From: Pelagibacterium limicola
GTDB lineage: Bacteria > Pseudomonadota > Alphaproteobacteria > Rhizobiales > Devosiaceae
Reading direction: 5' to 3'
NCBI RefSeq assembly: GCF_015694405.1
Contig: NZ_JADQDB010000003.1
Coordinates: 62,001-126,000, forward strand
Length of the DNA stretch: 64,000 nucleotides
The notes beneath the pieces are model-generated. The model had not been told where the DNA came from. It did not search any database and worked only from the letters and a program-made list of their open reading frames with translations. Numbering within the stretch: position 1 is the stretch's first letter; each line of letters starts with the position of its first letter. The position numbers and the translations under genes are program-made. Shown piece after piece: positions 1 through 9,002 of the stretch.

Positions 1-493
1 ATCCGATCCATGAAAGCGGCCGCTCGGAGAATGCGGGGCTTTGCAGGAAGAGCGGCAGCGTCAGCACGAAAATGGCGATAAGGCCGACCACGGCGAGCGG
101 CAGCCGCAAAAACAGTAGGCCCATCAGCCCGAACAGCGCGATCGCGTGAAGAATGCCGAAATAAACGAAGGTCTCTGGCGCAAAGAGCCAGGTACCCAAC
201 GTCACCAGAAGTGCAGCCCCGCCGACGATCGCAAAGCGTCGCCAGAAGGCGGGCCAGCGAATGCCGTCCCCATGCGCCAGCACCAGCGAAACGCCCGTCA
301 GGAACAGGAAACTCGATACGATGGCACGCTGAAAGACGACCCAACCGGGCTCGACGGTCACGTCGAGCGGGATAAGCCCAACGAAACCGAGGTCCCACGC
401 GAAGTGATAAAGGATCATCGCAAGGATTGCGACGCCGCGCGCCATATCGAGGGCGGCAAACCGCTCGCGCACCGGCGCAGCGGCGGCGGTCAT
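1..493 (-). CDS. Partial DUF1624-type acyltransferase-like membrane protein
   Basis: The window opens inside this gene. The first 164 residues are visible, read leftward from an ATG at 491-493, and the C-terminus is missing. The N-terminus contains LDMARGVAILAMILYHF, the opening typical of DUF1624 proteins, a family of multi-pass membrane proteins related to heparan-alpha-glucosaminide N-acetyltransferase and YeiB. Four to five hydrophobic segments follow (about residues 18-40, 55-72, 88-105, 112-130 and 133-150). The start lies 14 bp beyond the stop of the molybdopterin oxidoreductase on the same strand, so the two are probably cotranscribed. A role in acyl transfer at the inner membrane is inferred from the family only; the substrate is unknown. 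Confidence 0.75.
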   Translation of the reverse strand, partial: MTAAAAPVRERFAALDMARGVAILAMILYHFAWDLGFVGLIPLDVTVEPGWVVFQRAIVSSFLFLTGVSLVLAHGDGIRWPAFWRRFAIVGGAALLVTLGTWLFAPETFVYFGILHAIALFGLMGLLFLRLPLAVVGLIAIFVLTLPLFLQSPAFSERPLSWIG

Positions 494-507
494 GTCAGTC
501 GCACCAC

Positions 508-2604
508 TCACGATTCCGACGCCCTCACCCAGACAGTGGCATCGTGGAACGCCGCTCCACCGAAGGGCTTCACGGGATCTGAACCAATGAGGGTATTGAT
601 CCCCCTACCCTTGCGGTGTGCTTTGTTTGGGTGAAGCCCCTCCGCGACCACCACGCCCTCGCGGAGTCCCTGGAACAGCTTGAGTGACAATTCCACCGAT
701 CCGCGATGGTTGCCCACCGTCACTGGCGATCCGTCAACGAGGCCAAGTCGTTCTGCATCTGCAGGATGCATGAGCAAGGCAGGGTCGCCTTCGCGTTTCC
801 GGCTGCCCGGCGTTTCAGCAAAGCTGGAATTGAGGAACGTCCGCGCGGGCGATGTGGTCAGCCGGAACGGGGTCTTCTCCGTCACCGGCTCGTTCCAGTC
901 CATGTACTCAGGCAATTTCGGCATGCCATCCGGTGCGCAGACCCAAAGCGCGCCGCGCTTTATCCGCGTCCCCTCCCAATCAGGCTTGAACCGGTATCTT
1001 CCATCGGGCCAACCGAAGCCTTCCGCAAAGCGCGCCTCGCGGTCCGGCAGCGCGCGGTCTACGAAACCGGTCTTTTCGATATCATCCAGATCCCCGTAGC
1101 CGGAAACGGCAAAAACCGCCGCGACCATCTCGCGGTCCGACCGCTCGTCCACAGCCGCTTTAGCCCCGACCCGCCTGGCGATTTCGTTGATGACGAAATG
1201 GTTGGGCCGCGCCTCCCCCGGCGCCTCGACCAGTTTGGGTCCATACAGCACGCGCGTATGCCCCCCGCGGGTATAATAGTCGTTATGTTCCAGAAACATC
1301 GTCGCGGGCAGTACGATATCGGCCATCAGCGCAGTTTCGGTCATGAACTGCTCGTGGACGACAGTGAAGAGGTCCTCGCGCTCGAAACCCTTTCGCGTCA
1401 GGCTATGATCGGGAGCTACCACCATCGGGTTCGTATTCTGGATCAGCAGCGCCTTGACCGGCACGCCATTATCGAGCGCGTCGGGATCGCCGTTGAGGAT
1501 CGCGCCGATCCGGCTCATGTCGAGCGTTCGCACGCCGCTGCTGGCCAGCGCGGCGCCGGTGATGGCGGATTTGTCTAGCCCCCAGGTTCCGGAATTGGAA
1601 TGCAGCGCGCCGCCACCCCGGTATCGCCAGGCACCGGTCATCGCCGGGATCGACAGCACTGCGTGCATGTTCGTCGCACCGTTGCGCTGGCGCGAAAAAC
1701 CGTAGCCAAGCCGAAAGAACGTTCTCGGTGTCTTGCCGATCAGTCGCGCAAAATCCTCGATCTCGGCGGCGCTTAAGCCCGTAATCTCTGCCGCCCACTC
1801 CGGCGTCTTGTCAGCCAGATGCGCCTCGACGTCCTCATCGAAATCGGTATGGCTTGCCAGATAATCGCGAGCCGCCAACCCTTCGCGCAACAGCACGTGC
1901 ATCACCGCCAGCGCCAGCGCGCCGTCCGTGCCGGGGCGGATGAGAAGCGCCATGTCGGCCTGCTCCATCGTGGTGGTCCGATAGACGTCGACGACGACGA
2001 TCTTCGCGCCGCGCTCGCGCCGGGCGCGGGTGGCGTGGGTCATGACATTGATCTGGGTGTTGACCGCGTTGGTGCCCCAAATGACCACACAATCGCTTTC
2101 GGCCATTTGCTCCGGGTTTACCCCCGACAGCCGCCCTGTCCCCGCGACATAGCCGGTCCAGGAGATCATCACGCAGATCGTATCGTACTGACCCGAATAG
2201 CCCTTTGCGTGGCGTAACCTGTTGATACCGTCGCGCTGCACGTGGCCCATCGTGCCTGCATAGTAGTAAGGCCAGATCGCCTCGGCTCCGAATTCCCCTT
2301 CAATTTCGAGGAATCTGTGCCCGATCTCGTCGAGCGCCTCGTCCCAGCTTATGCGTTCGAACTGCCCCGAACCCTTGGGGCCTGTCCGCCGCATCGGGTG
2401 CAACAGCCTCTCGGGATGGTGCACCCGCTCGGCATAGCGCGCCACCTTTTCGCAGATCACCCCGGCCGTATACGGGTCATCCTTGGCCCCGCGCACGCGG
2501 CCAATGGTTCTTTCATCGATGATTTCGACGTCCAGCGCGCAGGTCGAGGGGCAGTCATGCGGGCAGACGGAACGCGCGATGCGGGGGGAGACTGGCTTGT
2601 TCAT
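508..2604 (-). CDS. Molybdopterin-dependent oxidoreductase (DMSO reductase family)
   Basis: The 698-residue product has the full DMSO-reductase-family layout. Cysteines 14, 18, 22 and 51 (CX3CX3CX28C) form the N-terminal [4Fe-4S] domain, followed by the long molybdopterin domain and a C-terminal dinucleotide-binding domain from about residue 580 (TTSPARTFLNSSFAET region). There is no twin-arginine signal, so it should be a cytoplasmic bis-MGD enzyme. Family members of this length act on S- or N-oxides, formate or polysulfide, and the sequence does not let me choose. No electron-transfer subunit, chaperone or cofactor gene lies beside it. The neighbours on the same strand are an MFS exporter upstream (84 bp) and a DUF1624 protein downstream (14 bp). 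Confidence 0.9.
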   Translation of the reverse strand: MNKPVSPRIARSVCPHDCPSTCALDVEIIDERTIGRVRGAKDDPYTAGVICEKVARYAERVHHPERLLHPMRRTGPKGSGQFERISWDEALDEIGHRFLEIEGEFGAEAIWPYYYAGTMGHVQRDGINRLRHAKGYSGQYDTICVMISWTGYVAGTGRLSGVNPEQMAESDCVVIWGTNAVNTQINVMTHATRARRERGAKIVVVDVYRTTTMEQADMALLIRPGTDGALALAVMHVLLREGLAARDYLASHTDFDEDVEAHLADKTPEWAAEITGLSAAEIEDFARLIGKTPRTFFRLGYGFSRQRNGATNMHAVLSIPAMTGAWRYRGGGALHSNSGTWGLDKSAITGAALASSGVRTLDMSRIGAILNGDPDALDNGVPVKALLIQNTNPMVVAPDHSLTRKGFEREDLFTVVHEQFMTETALMADIVLPATMFLEHNDYYTRGGHTRVLYGPKLVEAPGEARPNHFVINEIARRVGAKAAVDERSDREMVAAVFAVSGYGDLDDIEKTGFVDRALPDREARFAEGFGWPDGRYRFKPDWEGTRIKRGALWVCAPDGMPKLPEYMDWNEPVTEKTPFRLTTSPARTFLNSSFAETPGSRKREGDPALLMHPADAERLGLVDGSPVTVGNHRGSVELSLKLFQGLREGVVVAEGLHPNKAHRKGRGINTLIGSDPVKPFGGAAFHDATVWVRASES

Positions 2605-2688
2605 GACGAGAGGAATCTGATGAGTTGCCGGCCATTGTATGGCGAGGCCCCGGCGCTGTCAGCGGGAAAGTCGAACGAAAGCCGGAAT

Positions 2689-4206
2689 CTATTCGGCGGC
2701 GCTCGGCTCCCTCTCCGGCACGGCGTCGTCCGAAAGCGGAACCTCTATCAGCAGCCAACCCAAAAACGAGGCGACGAGTGCGCACGCCGCGCCAGCCCAG
2801 AAGACGGGATGCAGGGCCGCCACATAGGCTTCGAGCATCGCCAAACGCTCGACTTGCGGCAGGCCCGCCAGCGCTTGTGCGGCAAAGGCAGCGGTCCCCT
2901 CGGCATGTCCAATAGCAGCCGTCTCGAAAGCGAGGCGGTTGGCAAACAACGCACCCAGAACCGAAACGCCGAGCGAACCCCCGATCTGACGGAACATCTG
3001 CGCGCTCGCTGTTCCTACCCCCAGCACCTCTCGCGGCACTGCGTTCTGGATTGCAGCGACACCGACGCTCATCACCGGCCCGATTCCAATCCCGACGATG
3101 AATGTATAGGCGAGGACCAGCGGGACAGGCGTATCCACATCGAGCGTGCCGAGGAGAAACGCGCCAACCGCGAGTACCGCAGTCGAAAGGATCGGCAGGA
3201 CCTTGTAGCGTCCGGTGCGCGACATATAGGTGCCCGCAAGCATCGAAGCGCCGATCAGCCCGATCATCATCGGCAGCATGGCCAGTCCCGCCGCGGTTGG
3301 CGAGAAACCCTGGACGATCAGCAGGTACGAGGGCATGTATGTGATGGTACCAAACATCACTGTCCCCACCACAAAACCCACCGCATTGCTCACGAGAAAG
3401 GCGTTGTTCCGGAAGAGGAACAGCGGCAGGATTGGCTCTGCGGCCCTTCGTTCGATGACGATGAAGGCGGCGAGCGCAAAGCCCCCGATGACCGGCAGGA
3501 TGAGTGCTTGCGGAGCCAGCCAAGGCAGGATCGTACCGCCGATACTGGCATAGATGACCAGCGCCGCAAGGGTTGTCGCCAATAGCCCGGCGCCGGCGTA
3601 GTCAATCTTGCGCTTGGGCCCTTTGGTACGGCTTTCGAAGGCGATAGCGATGATCGCGAAAGCTAGAATACCGATGGGAACATTGACCAGAAACAGCCAT
3701 CGCCAGTTGAGCATCTCGACGATTACGCCGCCCATCAACGGGCCGATGACCGTCGATATGCCGAATGCTGCGCCGACCACACCTTGCGCCTTGCCACGCT
3801 CGCGTGGTGGCAGCACATCGCCGATGGCAGCCATGGCGGTGACGATCAATCCCCCGCCGCCGAGCCCCTGGACGAACCGGAATAGCACCAGGACGGGAAG
3901 ATTGGGTGACATCGCGGCCAGCGCCGAACCGGCGAGGAAGATGCCGATGCAGATCTGGAGCACGAGCTTGCGGCCGTACATGTCGCCGAGCTTGCCAAAC
4001 ATGGGCGAGGCGACTGTCGCGGCCATCAGATAAGCTGTCAGGGCCCATGAGATATGTTCGATCCCGCCGAGATCAGCCACGATAATGGGTAGTGCCGTTG
4101 TGATGATCGTCTGTCCTAGGGAGGCGAGCAAAAAGGTTGCCAGCACAGCGCCCATCACCAGCTTGACGTTGACGGGTGCCTGTTCGGGAATGGGACCGGT
4201 GGACAA
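2689..4206 (-). CDS. MFS drug exporter, DHA2 (EmrB/QacA-like) family
   Basis: This is a proton-driven multidrug exporter of the inner membrane with about 14 hydrophobic segments. It shows MFS motif A (GKLGDMYGRK) after TM2 and the DHA2 signature WRWLFLVNVPIGI. The open frame extends upstream to 4344, but an ATG there or at 4269 would lie inside or beyond the palindromic operator and overlap marR. A TTG at 4204-4206, with GGAG at 4214-4217 on the coding strand seven bases upstream, gives a 505-residue protein beginning LSTGPIPEQAPVNVKLVMGA, which suits the family. The divergent MarR gene and shared operator indicate MarR-type repression with ligand relief. The exported compound is unknown. Confidence 0.85.
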   Translation of the reverse strand: MSTGPIPEQAPVNVKLVMGAVLATFLLASLGQTIITTALPIIVADLGGIEHISWALTAYLMAATVASPMFGKLGDMYGRKLVLQICIGIFLAGSALAAMSPNLPVLVLFRFVQGLGGGGLIVTAMAAIGDVLPPRERGKAQGVVGAAFGISTVIGPLMGGVIVEMLNWRWLFLVNVPIGILAFAIIAIAFESRTKGPKRKIDYAGAGLLATTLAALVIYASIGGTILPWLAPQALILPVIGGFALAAFIVIERRAAEPILPLFLFRNNAFLVSNAVGFVVGTVMFGTITYMPSYLLIVQGFSPTAAGLAMLPMMIGLIGASMLAGTYMSRTGRYKVLPILSTAVLAVGAFLLGTLDVDTPVPLVLAYTFIVGIGIGPVMSVGVAAIQNAVPREVLGVGTASAQMFRQIGGSLGVSVLGALFANRLAFETAAIGHAEGTAAFAAQALAGLPQVERLAMLEAYVAALHPVFWAGAACALVASFLGWLLIEVPLSDDAVPEREPSAAE

Positions 4207-4252
4207 GAAAATGCTCCGCAGCAGATGAGCTTGATATATCTGCCTCTGGCAT

Positions 4253-4273
4253 TTACATGTCAATAGCATGTAA
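4253..4273. promoter_or_regulatory. Palindromic operator between MFS exporter and marR
   Basis: A perfect inverted repeat TTACATG-N7-CATGTAA sits 13 bp before the marR start and about 47 bp before the exporter start. Size and position fit a dimeric MarR-family operator controlling both divergent genes. Binding by this MarR is inferred. Confidence 0.6.
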
Positions 4274-4286
4274 TTCGAGGGTGCGA

Positions 4287-4907
4287 ATGATCGACAAGAA
4301 GGACCACATAGAGGCCCTGCTCGGCCGCGTCGGCGCCGATCCACAGATCGTCGACGCTGTGATGCGGCTAGATGCCGTTATGCAGCACTTGCGGCGCAAG
4401 ATGGCCAAGCGCGAGCTTGGCCGCCGGGCGATCGAAAAGCTCGACCTTCCACTTGAGCAGAGCCAGCTCGACGTGTTGTTCGCCATCGCGGCGCCGCTTT
4501 ATGGGACGGATGCCGACAGCGAGACAATGGTGGCCACCGTCGCCGAGCGCCTTGCCATCGATCCTTCGCGGGCCAGCCGCATCGTAGCCGATATGGTCGG
4601 CGCCGGATTTGCCCGGCGTGCAGTATCGCAAGCCGATGCACGGCGCACGGTCGTCGAGCTGACCGAAAAGGGATTGGCCATGATCGATGCCGTACGGTCC
4701 TATAAATGGTTGATGATGGCGGATTATTTCGCCGGCTGGTCGCGCCAGGACATCGCAACCTTCGTCCCGCTCCTTGAGCGCTACACCGACTGGTTTAGCG
4801 ATGTCGCCGCCAGTGAAGCACGGTTGGCCGGGGAAATTGCCGCCATCGCCGAAAGCGCCGCCTACCCGGCGAAAGATAACGGAAAATCAGGCCGCAAGAG
4901 CAGATAG
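4287..4907 (+). CDS. MarR-family transcriptional regulator
   Basis: The 206-residue protein is a dimeric winged-helix regulator. The recognition helix region (DPSRASRIVADMVGAGF) and the wing (DARRTVVELTEKG) are typical of MarR. It is longer than the usual 140-160 residues, with an extra N-terminal helix and about 40 extra residues at the C-terminus. I chose the ATG at 4287 because GAGGG at 4277-4281 is a good ribosome site, and the upstream ATG at 4176 would put the operator inside the gene. It is divergent from the DHA2 exporter and should repress it and itself. Its last 21 bases overlap the 3' end of the convergent lysR gene. Confidence 0.85.
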   Translation: MIDKKDHIEALLGRVGADPQIVDAVMRLDAVMQHLRRKMAKRELGRRAIEKLDLPLEQSQLDVLFAIAAPLYGTDADSETMVATVAERLAIDPSRASRIVADMVGAGFARRAVSQADARRTVVELTEKGLAMIDAVRSYKWLMMADYFAGWSRQDIATFVPLLERYTDWFSDVAASEARLAGEIAAIAESAAYPAKDNGKSGRKSR

Positions 4908-5750
4908 CCGCAAGTGCTGCTGCAGATGCGCAATAAATGCTTCCCGCGCAGGATTCGTCCCGGGCTTGCGCTTCACACCGATCTCGGCACGGCCGAGTGG
5001 GCATTTGGCATCGAGCTCCTCGATAACGCGCAGTCCCTCGCTCACAAACCAGCGTGGCGCAACCGTGACACCGAGGCCGCGTTTAAGCGTCGTCGTCATC
5101 AGCGCAGCATTCGACGTGGAAAACGCCAGGCGCACCGAGCGCCCGTGCTTTGCGAGCGCTGCCTGGGCCATCTCGCGCCATGAGCACCCTTCGGACCACG
5201 CTGCGAGCGGCAGTGGATCGTTGTAATGCAAGTTGTGGCCCTCGCCGCCGATCCAGTGCAATTGATCGATGCGCAGCAATTCGATGTCGGCATCGCCCGA
5301 ATGACAGGAAACGAAAACCGCATCGAACTCGCCTGCCGCAAGCCCTGCTTTGAGTATGGTGGACGTGCTCGTCGTGACACTGACCAGAACGCCGGGCTGG
5401 GCCTTGGTAAAGCTATCCAGCACCTCGGGGAAAAAGGCCTGCGCATATTCATCGATTGCGCCGACCTTAATGTTTCCTGTCACCTCAGGCGGCCGGAACG
5501 CATGGAGGGCCTCGTCGTTCAGCCGCACCATCGAAGCGGCGTATTCGAGCAGCTTGTGGCCCTCGACGGTCAGGATATTCCGTCGCCCTTCCTTTTCGAA
5601 AAGGTTCACACCCACGATCTCCTCGAGCCTCTTCATCTGGGCGGAAACGGTGGATTGCGTCTTGTTCACCTTTTCTCCGGCGGCGCCGAAACTTCCCGTC
5701 TCGGATATGGCCAGGAATGTCCTCAGGAAGTCAGGATCGAGTGAATACAC
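4887..5750 (-). CDS. LysR-family transcriptional regulator
   Basis: The 287-residue protein has the LysR winged-helix DNA-binding domain at residues 4-63 (FLAISETGSFGAAGEKVNKT, then TVSAQMKRLE) and a periplasmic-binding-protein-like effector domain from about 90 to the end. It is divergent from the small DUF1127 gene, and two inverted repeats of LysR-box type lie in the 107-bp gap, so the DUF1127 gene and lysR itself are the likely targets. Short LysR genes paired with DUF1127 genes recur in Hyphomicrobiales. The effector is unknown. The 3' end overlaps the convergent marR gene. Confidence 0.88.
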   Translation of the reverse strand: MYSLDPDFLRTFLAISETGSFGAAGEKVNKTQSTVSAQMKRLEEIVGVNLFEKEGRRNILTVEGHKLLEYAASMVRLNDEALHAFRPPEVTGNIKVGAIDEYAQAFFPEVLDSFTKAQPGVLVSVTTSTSTILKAGLAAGEFDAVFVSCHSGDADIELLRIDQLHWIGGEGHNLHYNDPLPLAAWSEGCSWREMAQAALAKHGRSVRLAFSTSNAALMTTTLKRGLGVTVAPRWFVSEGLRVIEELDAKCPLGRAEIGVKRKPGTNPAREAFIAHLQQHLRLSALAA

Positions 5751-5763
5751 GGCCAGAACCTCT

Positions 5764-5804
5764 CATCGAATTTCTCGATGAAACTAACAAAAAACATTCG
5801 TTAG
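5764..5804. promoter_or_regulatory. Two LysR-type inverted repeats between lysR and DUF1127 gene
   Basis: Two inverted repeats are visible: CATCGA-N5-TCGATG at 5764-5780 and CTAAC-N11-GTTAG at 5784-5804. The second fits the T-N11-A form bound by LysR dimers. Paired sites close to the lysR start are usual for autoregulation plus activation of the divergent gene. Binding is inferred. Confidence 0.5.
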
Positions 5805-5857
5805 ATCAATGAATTTGAATGCGTCATGATTGTCTCATCCAAGAAGGAGACACTCAA

Positions 5858-6115
5858 ATGACGACATATCACGACGAAGAAGACCTTCCCCGGGAGCGGC
5901 TTTTCGGCGCGTTTCTTGTCGCCCTTGGGACCGCTTTCACCACTTGGCGGGCTGAGCGCGCAAGGCGTTTGGCACAAAGGCGGGCGATCATCCTGATGAC
6001 GGAAATGCCCGACTGGCAATTGCGCGATATCGGCCTTAATCGCGGCGACGTTGATCGGCTCGTTGCCGAACACAGAATCGTTCTCGACCGCGCCGCCGCC
6101 TACCAATCGTGCTGA
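5858..6115 (+). CDS. DUF1127-domain small protein
   Basis: This is an 85-residue protein with the arginine-rich C-terminal DUF1127 motif (about residues 49-66, LRDIGLNRGDVDRLV). Proteins with this motif are abundant in alphaproteobacteria; the best studied act in RNA turnover and phosphate or carbon regulation through RNA binding. The N-terminal half is longer than the minimal 47-residue forms. The ATG at 5858 follows a strong AAGGAGA at 5844-5850. A near-perfect intrinsic terminator follows the stop. The divergent LysR gene probably regulates it. Confidence 0.8.
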   Translation: MTTYHDEEDLPRERLFGAFLVALGTAFTTWRAERARRLAQRRAIILMTEMPDWQLRDIGLNRGDVDRLVAEHRIVLDRAAAYQSC

Positions 6116-6131
6116 GCCTGAAATGGCCAAT

Positions 6132-6160
6132 AAAAAAGGCCGCCCAAGGCGGCCTTTTTT
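6132..6160. terminator. Bidirectional intrinsic terminator
   Basis: The stem GGCCGCC (6138-6144) pairs with GGCGGCC (6148-6154) across a CAA loop, flanked by six A on the left and six T on the right. It therefore works for both convergent genes, the DUF1127 gene and ndk. Confidence 0.92.
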
Positions 6161-6177
6161 ATTCCTTGGGTATCGGT

Positions 6178-6600
6178 CTAGCCGACAATCTCTTCGTCCT
6201 TGAAAAAGAACTTGATCTCTTCAGCAGCGGTTTCCGGCGCGTCCGAACCGTGGACCGAATTTTCACCCACCGAGAGCGCAAATTCCTTGCGGATGGTGCC
6301 CGGCGCGGCGTCGGCGGGATTTGTTGCGCCCATCACTTCGCGGTTCTTGGCGATCGCGTTCTCGCCTTCGAGGACCTGCACGACCACCGGGCCGGAGATC
6401 ATGAAGTCTACGAGTTCGCCAAAGAACGGACGTTCCTTATGTACGGCGTAGAACCCTTCGGCCTGCTCGCGGGTCATCCGGATGCGCTTGGACGCAACGA
6501 CGCGCAGCCCGGCTTCCTCGAACTTGGCAATGATCTTGCCGGTCAGGTTGCGCGCGGTAGCGTCCGGCTTGATGATCGAAAAGGTGCGCTGATTGGCCAT
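6178..6600 (-). CDS. ndk: Nucleoside diphosphate kinase
   Basis: The 140-residue enzyme transfers the gamma-phosphate from NTPs to NDPs through a phosphohistidine in the cytoplasm. The conserved opening (TFSIIKPDA), the catalytic histidine near residue 117 in NSVHGSDA and the normal family length are all present. It reads toward the bidirectional terminator at 6132-6160. The upstream gene on the same strand is the YjbR-like protein, 79 bp away, with no obvious coupling. Confidence 0.98.
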   Translation of the reverse strand: MANQRTFSIIKPDATARNLTGKIIAKFEEAGLRVVASKRIRMTREQAEGFYAVHKERPFFGELVDFMISGPVVVQVLEGENAIAKNREVMGATNPADAAPGTIRKEFALSVGENSVHGSDAPETAAEEIKFFFKDEEIVG

Positions 6601-6679
6601 CTGTCTGTGGTCCCTGAAAATAAATGGATCGGAAGGTGGCGCCTTTTAGCCTCCCTCCATTGCCGTTGCAAGACAGTGG

Positions 6680-7006
6680 CTAGCTCTGCGACAACAAGGA
6701 TTTGGGCGCAACGTTTCGCCAGGCCATGCGCAAGGCGCTCTTGAGGGTGGTTGCATCCACTGATGGTAGTTGGATGCGCGTCCAGCCCTTCGCTCCCCAG
6801 CTACCTGGAACCGGCGAAAACATTTCCGGCTCGGTCGCACACAGCATCTCCTGCTGTTCGGGCGTCAGCTTGACCACGGCATACTCGGAATCCGGCAACG
6901 TAGCGAAGACCTTGTTTCCCACTCGGAAATCGGCCTTTCCCATATGCCCGCTTTCCTGCGCCCCAGGCAGGGCCAAAGCGAACTCCCGCACCTCGTTCGC
7001 ATTCAT
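6680..7006 (-). CDS. MmcQ/YjbR family protein
   Basis: The 108-residue protein has the MmcQ/YjbR (CyaY-like fold) pattern: FALALPGAQES near the N-terminus, KADFRVGNKVFATL in the middle and GWTRIQLP near the C-terminus. The family is widespread and probably binds DNA or another ligand, but no function is established. I chose the ATG at 7006 because GGAGG lies five bases before it; the upstream in-frame ATG at 7018 would place that ribosome site inside the gene. It is divergent from the ABC-F gene with a 66-bp gap. Confidence 0.85.
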   Translation of the reverse strand: MNANEVREFALALPGAQESGHMGKADFRVGNKVFATLPDSEYAVVKLTPEQQEMLCATEPEMFSPVPGSWGAKGWTRIQLPSVDATTLKSALRMAWRNVAPKSLLSQS

Positions 7007-7072
7007 TGACGCCTCCATTCACAATCAAGAGTGTTGCACTCATCGGCGCTGAACGATAGGTGAGCCGCCATT

Positions 7073-8950
7073 ATGCTTACGATTTCCAACCTTCACTACA
7101 AGATACAAGGCCGGTCCCTCTTCGATGGCGCCTCGGTCACGCTGCCGACCGGCGCGAAGACCGGATTCGTGGGCAAGAACGGGTCGGGGAAGACCACGCT
7201 CTTTCAATTGATCCAGGGATTCATCTCGCCCGAACAAGGCACCATCGAACTCGCCAAACGCGCACGTATCGGGGCGGTCGCGCAGGAAGCGCCAGCAAGT
7301 GCGATGAGCGTCATTGACATGGTGCTCTCGGCGGACAAGGAGCGGACGTCCCTTCTCGCGGAAGCCGAAACGGCGCAGGACCCGCACAGAATTGCTGAAA
7401 TTCACACGCGGCTGGCCGACATCGATGCTCATACTGCGGAAGCGCGTGCCAGCGCTATCCTCAAGGGCCTGGGCTTTGCACTGGATCGACAGAACGGCCC
7501 CTGTTCCGAGCTCTCGGGCGGGTGGCGGATGCGCGTCGCGCTGGCGGGCGTGCTGTTCTCGCAGCCCGATCTTCTGCTGCTTGACGAGCCGACCAACTAC
7601 CTCGATCTCGAAGGCACCCTGTGGCTCGAAAAGTATCTGGCGACCTATCCCTATACGGTCTTCATGATCTCCCACGACCGCGACCTGCTCAACAAGGCGG
7701 TAGACTCGATCATCCACCTCGATCGCGGCAAGCTCACTTTCTACAAGGGCGGCTACGATACCTTCGAGGAAACCCGCCGGATGCAGATGGAGCTGCAGAA
7801 CAAGGCGCGGGATAAAACCCTCGCCCAGATCGAGCATATGCAGAAATATGTCGACCGGTTCCGCTACAAGGCCTCCAAGGCCAAGCAGGCCCAGTCGCGC
7901 CTCAAGGCCATCGCAAAGCTCAGGCCCCCCGAGGCGCTGTTCGACGAATTTTCGGCGCCCTTCACCTTCGCGCAGCCCAAAAAAGCGCAGGCTTCGCCGA
8001 TGATCGCCTTCGATGATGTCTCGGTAGGGTATGGCGAAAAGGTGGTGCTGCGCAGGATCACCAATCGCATTGATCCCGACGACCGCATCGCTTTGATTGG
8101 CGTTAACGGCAACGGCAAGTCCACTTTTGCAAAGCTGATTGCGGGCGATCTCAGGCCGATGGGCGGCAAGCTCCAGCGTGCCAAGACGCTGGAGGTCGCT
8201 TATTTCGCCCAGCACCAACTCGACAAACTCAAGCCCGACCAGACGCCCTACGAGCACATCATCGACCTGATGCCTCTGGAAAGTGAAGCAAAACGCCGTT
8301 CGCGGATCGCGCAGATGGGGCTTTCGACCTCGCGCATGGATACCAAGGCCGCCAATCTCTCGGGCGGTGAACGGGCGCGATTGCTGATGGGGCTGATCAC
8401 CTTCCAAGGCCCGGGAATGCTCATCCTCGATGAGCCGACCAACCATCTCGACATCGACAGCCGGGACGCGCTGGTTCACGCGCTCAACGAGTACAAAGGG
8501 GCCGTGCTCATCATAAGCCACGACCGGCATTTGATCGAAGCGACGTGCGATACGCTATGGATTGCCGAAAACGGCACGGTCAGCGTGCTCGAGGAGGATC
8601 TGGATGGCTACCAGCGCACATTGCTCGGGGCGTCAGGCAATTCAGGGGGCGGCACGTCTACACCCAACCGCAAGAAGGAAAGGCAGGAGGCCGCCGCGCG
8701 GCGCGCTGAGTTGGCGCCCCTGCGGAAGGAAATCAAGGGTATCGAGCAAAAGCTGGAATGGAGACGCGCCGATCTTGGCAAGGTCGAGACCAAGCTGGCA
8801 GATCCTGCGATCTATTCCGGCGAGCCAGATCGCGCGATCCAGCTCGGCATCGAGAAGTCCCGGCTGGAAGCCGAAATTGCCGCTCTGGAAGACACATGGC
8901 TCGAAAAGAGTGCCGAGTTCGAAGACGCGGCCGCTGCGATAGGTGATTGA
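7073..8950 (+). CDS. ABC-F family ATPase
   Basis: The 625-residue soluble protein has two ABC domains and no membrane segments. The first has Walker A GKNGSGKTT (about residues 34-42), signature LSGGWRMRVAL and Walker B LLLLDEPTNYLD. The second has GVNGNGKST, LSGGERARLLMG and MLILDEPTNHLD. A charged linker of about 80 residues (TRRMQMELQNKARDK region) separates them, and a coiled-coil tail rich in Arg, Glu and Lys starts near 540, as in Uup-like members. ABC-F proteins bind ribosomes at the E site or, for Uup, act in branched-DNA tolerance. The C-terminal coiled coil leans toward Uup, but I leave the symbol open. Confidence 0.93.
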   Translation: MLTISNLHYKIQGRSLFDGASVTLPTGAKTGFVGKNGSGKTTLFQLIQGFISPEQGTIELAKRARIGAVAQEAPASAMSVIDMVLSADKERTSLLAEAETAQDPHRIAEIHTRLADIDAHTAEARASAILKGLGFALDRQNGPCSELSGGWRMRVALAGVLFSQPDLLLLDEPTNYLDLEGTLWLEKYLATYPYTVFMISHDRDLLNKAVDSIIHLDRGKLTFYKGGYDTFEETRRMQMELQNKARDKTLAQIEHMQKYVDRFRYKASKAKQAQSRLKAIAKLRPPEALFDEFSAPFTFAQPKKAQASPMIAFDDVSVGYGEKVVLRRITNRIDPDDRIALIGVNGNGKSTFAKLIAGDLRPMGGKLQRAKTLEVAYFAQHQLDKLKPDQTPYEHIIDLMPLESEAKRRSRIAQMGLSTSRMDTKAANLSGGERARLLMGLITFQGPGMLILDEPTNHLDIDSRDALVHALNEYKGAVLIISHDRHLIEATCDTLWIAENGTVSVLEEDLDGYQRTLLGASGNSGGGTSTPNRKKERQEAAARRAELAPLRKEIKGIEQKLEWRRADLGKVETKLADPAIYSGEPDRAIQLGIEKSRLEAEIAALEDTWLEKSAEFEDAAAAIGD

Positions 8951-9002
8951 CGGACGCCCTTCTCCGCGATTTGCTTGCAGGGGGATAGCTTTGGGGGACC
9001 GA

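Noticed and set aside
2242-3585. Long open frame on the plus strand opposite the oxidoreductase and MFS genes
   Set aside because: It is antisense to two well-supported genes and has no recognisable domain. GC-rich DNA produces such shadows.
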